Origin: DAOUMF01 sp034408935
GTDB lineage: Bacteria > Chloroflexota > Dehalococcoidia > SM23-28-2 > RBG-16-64-32
Direction: 5' to 3'
Assembly (NCBI GenBank): GCA_034408935.1
Contig: DAOUMV010000021.1
Coordinates: 62,001 to 126,000, forward strand
DNA length: 64,000 nucleotides
Part shown: in pieces, positions 60,101 to 64,000 of the stretch
How positions within the stretch are numbered: position 1 is the first letter of the stretch
How the letters are laid out: each line of letters begins with the position of its first letter
Position numbers and translations under genes: made by a program
Notes under the pieces: model-generated
The model's input: the letters and a program-made list of their open reading frames with translations, nothing else
What the model was told of the DNA's origin: nothing
Databases searched by the model: none

Positions 60101-60482
60101 TCTCCGCATTCGTCTCCTGCCCCAGGCCTTCCATCTGGGCGCGTGCCTCTTCTAGGGAGGCCGCGAGCGACAGCCCCTGGGAAGTCAGCTGCGGGACCAC
60201 ACTCTCGTCACCAGTGGCGACATACAGCTGTAGTAGTGGGACAAACGCTTCGCCCTTCAACTCGATCTCCTGCACGAGGGAGGCGGTAGCGCTGCGTTGC
60301 TCCATCTCGGCCAGGTCAGACCGGTGTTGCCGCGCCAGCCAGGCGGAGGCCGCGACGACCAAGACAAGGAGAATAACCAGAAGCCCGAAGCCGCCGATGA
60401 TCCGCGCCCTGACCGTGGAAGGCAAAGCGAGCCTGGGCCACCCTCTGGGTGCCCGCCCTCGGATTCGTGGCAGCTTCATCAT
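57189..60482 (-). CDS. PAS3-GGDEF-EAL membrane c-di-GMP regulator
   Basis: A 1097-residue protein: helix 1 (30-50), an extracellular four-helix sensor (50-200), helix 2 (203-225), HAMP (226-275), three PAS domains (about 290-405, 410-525, 535-650), GGDEF (655-820) and EAL (845-1090). GGDEF is intact (738-742), with RxxD (REGD) five residues before it, and EAL (866-868) with DDFGVGHSALSYLK is complete, so both synthesis and hydrolysis are possible. The PAS domains are joined by nearly identical ERKRAEEALRESE linkers, which make a threefold DNA repeat at 58875, 59258 and 59610. ATG 60482 follows GAGG. Confidence 0.93.
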   Translation of the reverse strand: MMKLPRIRGRAPRGWPRLALPSTVRARIIGGFGLLVILLVLVVAASAWLARQHRSDLAEMEQRSATASLVQEIELKGEAFVPLLQLYVATGDESVVPQLTSQGLSLAASLEEARAQMEGLGQETNAERMDELITRSVPLLSQTAMKVITLRQSGDVEGARAALDEGLLQVDQLHAEFGDLSEAEREAAAALRSRADNTADLAFWLLATSGVMGAFLGLTASTLIARSILKPLSSLESSALAVAGGNLKARARATGLRELARLGASFNQMTESLVTDITERKRAEEALRESEERFRSLFESAFDGIAIHERGVFVDVNPAFAKMFGYSESEMKGMSVLDLVAEEHHDSVMQKIASGVQATYDMAMVKKDGTIIYVEAVAKEGRYEGCPVRVVAARDITERKRAEEALRESEQRFRTLAETATAAIFIYRGTKISYANPAAEAMCGYTREEWAAMDFWDVVHPDHRELIRERGLTRQHGEEVPARYEVKILTKKGQERWLDFTAASIEFEGKPAMLGTAFDITERKRAEEALRESEERYRDLFENTSDLIQSVAMDGSFLYVNRAWRETLGYSEEETLSLNMFDIIHPDSRDHCITMFQRVTAGESLNRVEAEFVTKQGRSIWVEGSAFARFQDGKPVATRGIFRDVTEHKQAEETVRHLAYHDALTDLPNRALFRDRLNLAIAQAKRSKQMVAVMLLDLDRFKMINDTAGHKQGDRLLQTVGNQLKGLVREGDTVARAGGDEFILLLPAVTGVEHAASIADRIVQSFRGVRIVAGHEFHITTSIGITIFPTDGDDAETLLRNADIAMYRAKEEGRDNSQIYSADMKAKIAERVVLESDLRHALEREEFIVYYQPQVDIRTGQIVGVEALVRWDHPDRGLVSPIEFIPVAEETGLIVELGEWVLRTACAQNKAWQEAGIPGMRIAVNVSSHQFQRRDLVQTVMQVLNETDLDPSSLEVEITESTAIQDVDHTIAVLRSLRDMGVRVAIDDFGVGHSALSYLKRFPVDVVKIDQSFVRDITIDPDDAAIVTTIITIAHDLKLSVIAEGVETEEQLAFLEKRGCDEMQGFLFSKPLPPAHLEKLLKRGKRLTVATLALGEL

Positions 60483-60882
60483 TCGTGCCTCGCTCTGGCC
60501 GCACATGCCATCGCTCACCGCATCGTCCACAGGCGATGCTGATTCCCCACAAGAAAAGATGCCGCTCACGGTGGGCTGTTACAGGCGCCCAGAAGCGGAG
60601 CTGTATCTGTACGGATTCCAGGACTCCGTGCGAACATACGACGTGGGCTGGCGCACTGTGTTGATGCCTGGCTGGTCACAGGCTCTGTCACATCACTCCC
60701 CTGAGACGCGTTGACACCATCCCGCCCCAGGCGCAGATCGCCCGGGACGCTTGGCTCGATGAGAGCTACGTGTCTCGCCAGCACATCGGACGCGATGACA
60801 AGCCAGAGGCCGCCCGTCTAGAATTGGAGCGTGACGATTCGGACCGAACGTCCAGCGGCGAGACACGAGATGGACCCCTGAC
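60483..60882. other. Intergenic region between divergent genes
   Basis: No gene. A TTGACA-N17-CAGATC promoter-like sequence (60711-60739, plus strand) lies about 150 bases upstream of the ABC operon and contains the right copy of the flanking repeat. Confidence 0.4.
60708..60732. repeat. Direct repeat flanking the PAS-GGDEF-EAL gene, right copy
   Basis: GCGTTGACACCATCCCGCCC then CAGGC. It overlaps a promoter-like TTGACA, so shared function rather than mobility may explain it. Confidence 0.55.
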
Positions 60883-61812
60883 TTGACGCTAATTCGCACG
60901 ACCGGCCTGACAAAGCGCTACGCAAGAGTCACCGCCCTGGACGCGCTGGATCTTGAACTGGAGCCCGGCATCATCGGCCTCGTTGGTGCCAACGGCGCCG
61001 GCAAGAGCACCCTCATCAAGCTTCTCCTCGGTCTGCTGGAACCCACTAGCGGCTCCGGCGAAGTGATGGGATTCGACATCTCTCGCCAGGGGCCGGAGCT
61101 ACGTCAGTTCGTCGGCTACATGCCGGAGCACGAATGCCTGCCCACCGACATCTCCGCCACCGAATTCGTCGCTCATATGGCGCAGATCAGCGGTCTTCCG
61201 CGCGGAGCCGCGCGCGAGCGCACGGCCGAAACCCTGCGGCACGTTGGCCTCTTCGAGGAGCGGTACCGCGAGATCCGCGGCTACTCCACCGGTATGAAGC
61301 AGCGCGTGAAGCTGGCCCAGGCGCTGGTCCACGATCCCCGGCTGGTGCTCCTCGACGAACCGACCAGCGGGCTCGATCCGGAAGGCCGCGACGAGATGCT
61401 GCGCCTTATCCGGCGCATCGGCGCCGAGTTCGGAATCGCCATGATCCTCTCGTCCCACCTCCTGAGCGAGATCGAGCGCGTCTGCGACCACCTCGTCGAG
61501 ATCCAAGGCGGGCGCCTCGTCCGGTCCGCACCCATGTCGGAGCTCACCGCGCCCACCCGTTTCCTCGCCATCGAGGTCGACGGAGACGGCGACCGACTGG
61601 CCGACCACCTACAGAAGCACGGGGTAGCGGTAAGCAGAAGCGGCCGCTTCCTCGTCGTGCAGAAGGAAGAGGACACCCTGCTCGACCTCATCCGAGACAG
61701 CGTCGTCGACCTCGGTCTCGGCCTGGTGCGACTGGAGCAGAGCCGTCGGCGGCTTGAGGAGCTGTTCCAGTCGCGGCCCGCATTTGAGGAGGACGAAGGC
61801 TCCCGTGGCTGA
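60883..61812 (+). CDS. ABC transporter ATPase 1
   Basis: A 309-residue ATPase: Walker A GANGAGKST (37-45), signature YSTGMKQRVKLAQAL, Walker B LVLLDEPTSGLDPEG and a switch His in SSHLLSE. It is of the ABC-2 exporter type with a C-terminal extension of about 90 residues. TTG start. It overlaps the next gene by 8 bases. Confidence 0.92.
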   Translation: MTLIRTTGLTKRYARVTALDALDLELEPGIIGLVGANGAGKSTLIKLLLGLLEPTSGSGEVMGFDISRQGPELRQFVGYMPEHECLPTDISATEFVAHMAQISGLPRGAARERTAETLRHVGLFEERYREIRGYSTGMKQRVKLAQALVHDPRLVLLDEPTSGLDPEGRDEMLRLIRRIGAEFGIAMILSSHLLSEIERVCDHLVEIQGGRLVRSAPMSELTAPTRFLAIEVDGDGDRLADHLQKHGVAVSRSGRFLVVQKEEDTLLDLIRDSVVDLGLGLVRLEQSRRRLEELFQSRPAFEEDEGSRG

Positions 61813-62689
61813 CACGACAGCGGGCAGCATCTACGACGTTGGCTACCAGCGGTACGAAGGCGTCCGTCTCGGGAGACGGCACGCCATCTGGGCGCTCTAC
61901 GTCCACAGCCTTCGCGGCGTGTTCGGCATCGGCCGCTCCCTGTGGAGCAAAGTGGGCCCTATGGGTCTCGCCGTGATCGCCTTTCTCCCAGCGGTTTTCC
62001 AGCTCGGGATAGCCGCCATCGTCCCGGCGGAGATCGAGGTCATCCGGCCGGAGAACTACTACGACGTAATCGAGGTCGTGCTTGCGGTCTTCTGTGCCGT
62101 CGTCGCACCTGAGCTCGTCGGCCGTGACCAGCGCACGCAGACGCTGTCGCTCTACTTCTCGCGGGCCCTGAGGCGCCACGACTACGCCCTCGCGAAATAC
62201 GCGGCGCTCGTTACCGGCATGCTCACGATCACCGTGATCCCGCAGGTGCTGATGTTCATCGGCAACGGCCTAGCCGCGGACCGCTTCGGCGACTACCTGC
62301 AGGACAAATGGACGGATCTGCCATCCATCCTCGGCAGCGCCGTCTTGTTGTCAGTCCTCATCGCCGCTATTGGGCTCGTCATCGCGTCACAGACGCCCCG
62401 GCGCGCCTACTCCACCGTCGGCATCCTCGCCGCGTTCGTCATCACCTCGGCTGTCGCGGCCAGCGTCTTCGAAGCAGCCGATCGGGACGTCGGACGCTTC
62501 GTCCTGCTCCTCAGTCCGGGTCATGTCGTCCAGGGCCTTACCTACTGGTTCTTCGACGCCACATTCGACCCCGAAGCGCAGCAGGCCAAGGCCGATCTCC
62601 CCGGCGTCATGTACGCGATCGACGCCGCCCTGGTGACGGTCGTCATGCTCGCCCTGTTGTTGCGCCGCTACGAGAAGATCTCGACATGA
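61805..62689 (+). CDS. ABC-2 type permease 1
   Basis: A 294-residue membrane protein with about six helices; it opens with YDVGYQRYEGVRLGRRHAIW, seen in a group of ABC-2 exporter permeases. GTG 61805 start, coupled to the ATPase; ATGA overlap with the second ATPase. Substrate unknown. Confidence 0.82.
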   Translation: MADTTAGSIYDVGYQRYEGVRLGRRHAIWALYVHSLRGVFGIGRSLWSKVGPMGLAVIAFLPAVFQLGIAAIVPAEIEVIRPENYYDVIEVVLAVFCAVVAPELVGRDQRTQTLSLYFSRALRRHDYALAKYAALVTGMLTITVIPQVLMFIGNGLAADRFGDYLQDKWTDLPSILGSAVLLSVLIAAIGLVIASQTPRRAYSTVGILAAFVITSAVAASVFEAADRDVGRFVLLLSPGHVVQGLTYWFFDATFDPEAQQAKADLPGVMYAIDAALVTVVMLALLLRRYEKIST

Positions 62690-63642
62690 ACACCGCCTCT
62701 CGGACCCGGGCCGCCGACTCGCCTTCCCCGCCACCGACGATCGAAGTCGACAGCGTCTCCCGCTGGTACGGCAACGTCGTCGCCGTCAACGACGTGTCAT
62801 TCTCGCTCGGGCCCGGCATAACGGGGCTGCTCGGCCCCAACGGCGCGGGCAAGAGCACCATTCTCCACATGACCGCTGGCTTCCTTCGCCCGTCCAAAGG
62901 CACGGTTCGCATCGCCGCCAGACCCACATGGCGGAACCACAAGATGTACGCCAACGTCGGCCTTGTACCGGAGAGGGAAGCCGTCTACCCGTTCCTCACC
63001 GGCTATCAGTTCGTGCTCTTGAGCGCGAAGCTCTACGGCCTCAGCGATCCCGCCGGGGCCGCGCGCCGCGCCATCCGTGCCGTCGACATGGAGGCGGCCC
63101 AGGGCCGGCGCCTCGGTGGCTACTCCAAAGGCATGAGGCAGCGCATGAAGGTCGCCGCCGCCATCGTCCACGACCCCCAGGTACTCCTCCTCGACGAGCC
63201 GTTCAACGGCACCGATCCCGCACAGCGACTTCAGATGATGGACCTCCTCCGTCGCATGGCCGACGAAGGTCGCACCATCGTTTTCTCGTCCCACATCCTG
63301 GACGAGGTCGAGCGCCTCGCCCAGAACGTCCTCGTCATCGTCGCCGGTCGCCTCGTCGCGTCGGGCGACTTCCGCGCGATCCGTCACCTGATGACCGACC
63401 GACCGCACACTTTCACTGTTCACTCCAGCGATAACCGCCGCCTCGCCGTCGCTCTCGTCGCCGACGAGTCCGTGTTCGGTGTGGAGCTGGACGACGAGCA
63501 CCTGACAGTCCGCACGTCTCAGTTCGCCGACTTCACCCGCGCGGCGCCCAAAATAGCGAAGGCGGAGGGCATCACCCTCCAGGAGTTGCTGCCCACCGAC
63601 GAGTCCTTGGAGAGCGTCTTCTCCTACCTGGTGAAGCGATGA
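62686..63642 (+). CDS. ABC transporter ATPase 2
   Basis: A 318-residue ATPase: Walker A GPNGAGKST, signature YSKGMRQRMKVAAAI, Walker B VLLLDEPFNGTDPAQ, SSHILDE. It is distinct from ATPase 1 (about 35-40 percent by eye), so the system is ATPase-permease-ATPase-permease and may work as two half pairs. ATGA overlaps on both sides. Confidence 0.92.
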   Translation: MNTASRTRAADSPSPPPTIEVDSVSRWYGNVVAVNDVSFSLGPGITGLLGPNGAGKSTILHMTAGFLRPSKGTVRIAARPTWRNHKMYANVGLVPEREAVYPFLTGYQFVLLSAKLYGLSDPAGAARRAIRAVDMEAAQGRRLGGYSKGMRQRMKVAAAIVHDPQVLLLDEPFNGTDPAQRLQMMDLLRRMADEGRTIVFSSHILDEVERLAQNVLVIVAGRLVASGDFRAIRHLMTDRPHTFTVHSSDNRRLAVALVADESVFGVELDDEHLTVRTSQFADFTRAAPKIAKAEGITLQELLPTDESLESVFSYLVKR

Positions 63643-64000
63643 ACGCCACCGTCTTCACGCTCACGCTCCGACAGATCGCCGGGCAGCGCCGCTCCTTCCT
63701 CTTGTTCCTCCTGGCGCTCGTCCCCGTGGCCGTTGCTCTCATCTACCGGCTCGGCGAGCACGTCGACCAGCATGAGTGGACCGCGAACGTCCTCCTCAAC
63801 GGCATCGTCGTCACCACGATCCTCCCGCTCGCCTGCCTCATCCTGGGCACTTCCGCTCTCGGCTCCGAGATTGAGGACGGCACGGCCGTCTACATCCTGG
63901 CAAAGCCCGTGCCCCGCCGCCAGATCATCGGTGCCAAGTTTGCGGCGTCCGCTATGGTCGCAGCCGTGTTCGTGGTCCCCGCCACCGCCATCTCTGGCCT
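63639..64000 (+). CDS. ABC-2 type permease 2 (partial)
   Basis: The first 120 codons run off the window end. One helix near 18-38 and others at 52-72 and about 105-120 are seen; LGTSALGSEIEDGTAVYILAKPVPRRQI is a typical ABC-2 permease loop. Fourth gene of the tightly coupled operon. Confidence 0.85.
   Translation, partial: MNATVFTLTLRQIAGQRRSFLLFLLALVPVAVALIYRLGEHVDQHEWTANVLLNGIVVTTILPLACLILGTSALGSEIEDGTAVYILAKPVPRRQIIGAKFAASAMVAAVFVVPATAISG

Noticed and set aside
1..64000. tRNA, rRNA, CRISPR arrays, transposase or integrase genes.
   Set aside because: Scanned by eye for T-loop words, spaced repeats and recombinase motifs; none found. A tRNAscan and profile search would be needed for certainty.

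Overview
The window is a GC-rich, densely coded bacterial segment. It has polyprenol-phosphate-mannose glycosyltransferases, a PMT-type O-mannosyltransferase, many lipobox lipoproteins with S/T-P linkers, an F420/PPOX-type flavoprotein, short-form ThiC and degenerate ECF-like sigma factors. This mix fits Chloroflexota (a Dehalococcoidia-like lineage) best. That placement is inference; no rRNA or other phylogenetic marker is present. I saw no tRNA, rRNA, CRISPR array or transposase.

Layout. 0-8.8 kb: a truncated membrane protein, an SppA-type protease, an ArsA-like protein with a broken P-loop followed by a CrtC-like lipocalin-fold protein, a small winged-helix regulator divergent from an ECF sigma factor (promoter plus large palindrome between them), a methyltransferase/CoA-transferase pair, and a yjbQ-sirtuin-deaminase operon. 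8.8-14.3 kb: thiD followed by an inserted gene and a second copy of the thiD tail, two related minus-strand transcription units with a Pho-box-like array (one encodes a 31-residue membrane peptide, one looks non-coding), and a BamHI/BglII-like restriction-modification pair. 14.3-21.1 kb: a TPP-riboswitch-controlled operon thiC-nitrilase-thiG-DUF1330-tenI-thiS/permease-thiO, with thiE convergent. 22.8-27.3 kb: cyclic-di-GMP genes (GGDEF; GGDEF plus HD-GYP) with a reduced sigma factor and an OmpR-like regulator lacking its phosphoacceptor. 27.4-36.3 kb: catabolic and envelope genes (PPOX protein, D-aminoacylase, metallo-beta-lactamase fold, YidD, SDRs, UbiE/MenG). 36.3-53.7 kb: envelope glycan region (S/T-P heptad stalk protein, sulfatase-like enzyme, NoeA-like methyltransferase, tandem sugar-dehydrogenase-like lipoproteins, PIG-V-like, PMT and GT-C glycosyltransferases, polyprenol-phosphate mannose synthase, GDP-mannose dehydratase-like enzyme, two GtrA proteins). 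54-64 kb: PIN protein, radical SAM protein, SGNH-like lipoprotein, a PAS3-GGDEF-EAL regulator, and a four-gene ABC exporter cut by the window end.

The most unusual pattern is recurring duplicated gene ends. In at least four places a same-strand gene or block sits directly downstream of a host gene, and a decayed or divergent copy of the host gene's 3' end lies beyond it: thiD at 9.8/10.5 kb, an SDR at 33.75/32.4 kb, a sugar dehydrogenase at 41.0/37.1 kb, and PMT at 48.1/49.7 kb. Either tandem duplication with decay or cassette insertion behind stop codons could explain it. Other points of note are the missing stop between ThiS and a DUF606 permease, the twin Pho-box-like units, and a plausible pairing of the PMT/mannose pathway with S/T-P-rich surface stalks.
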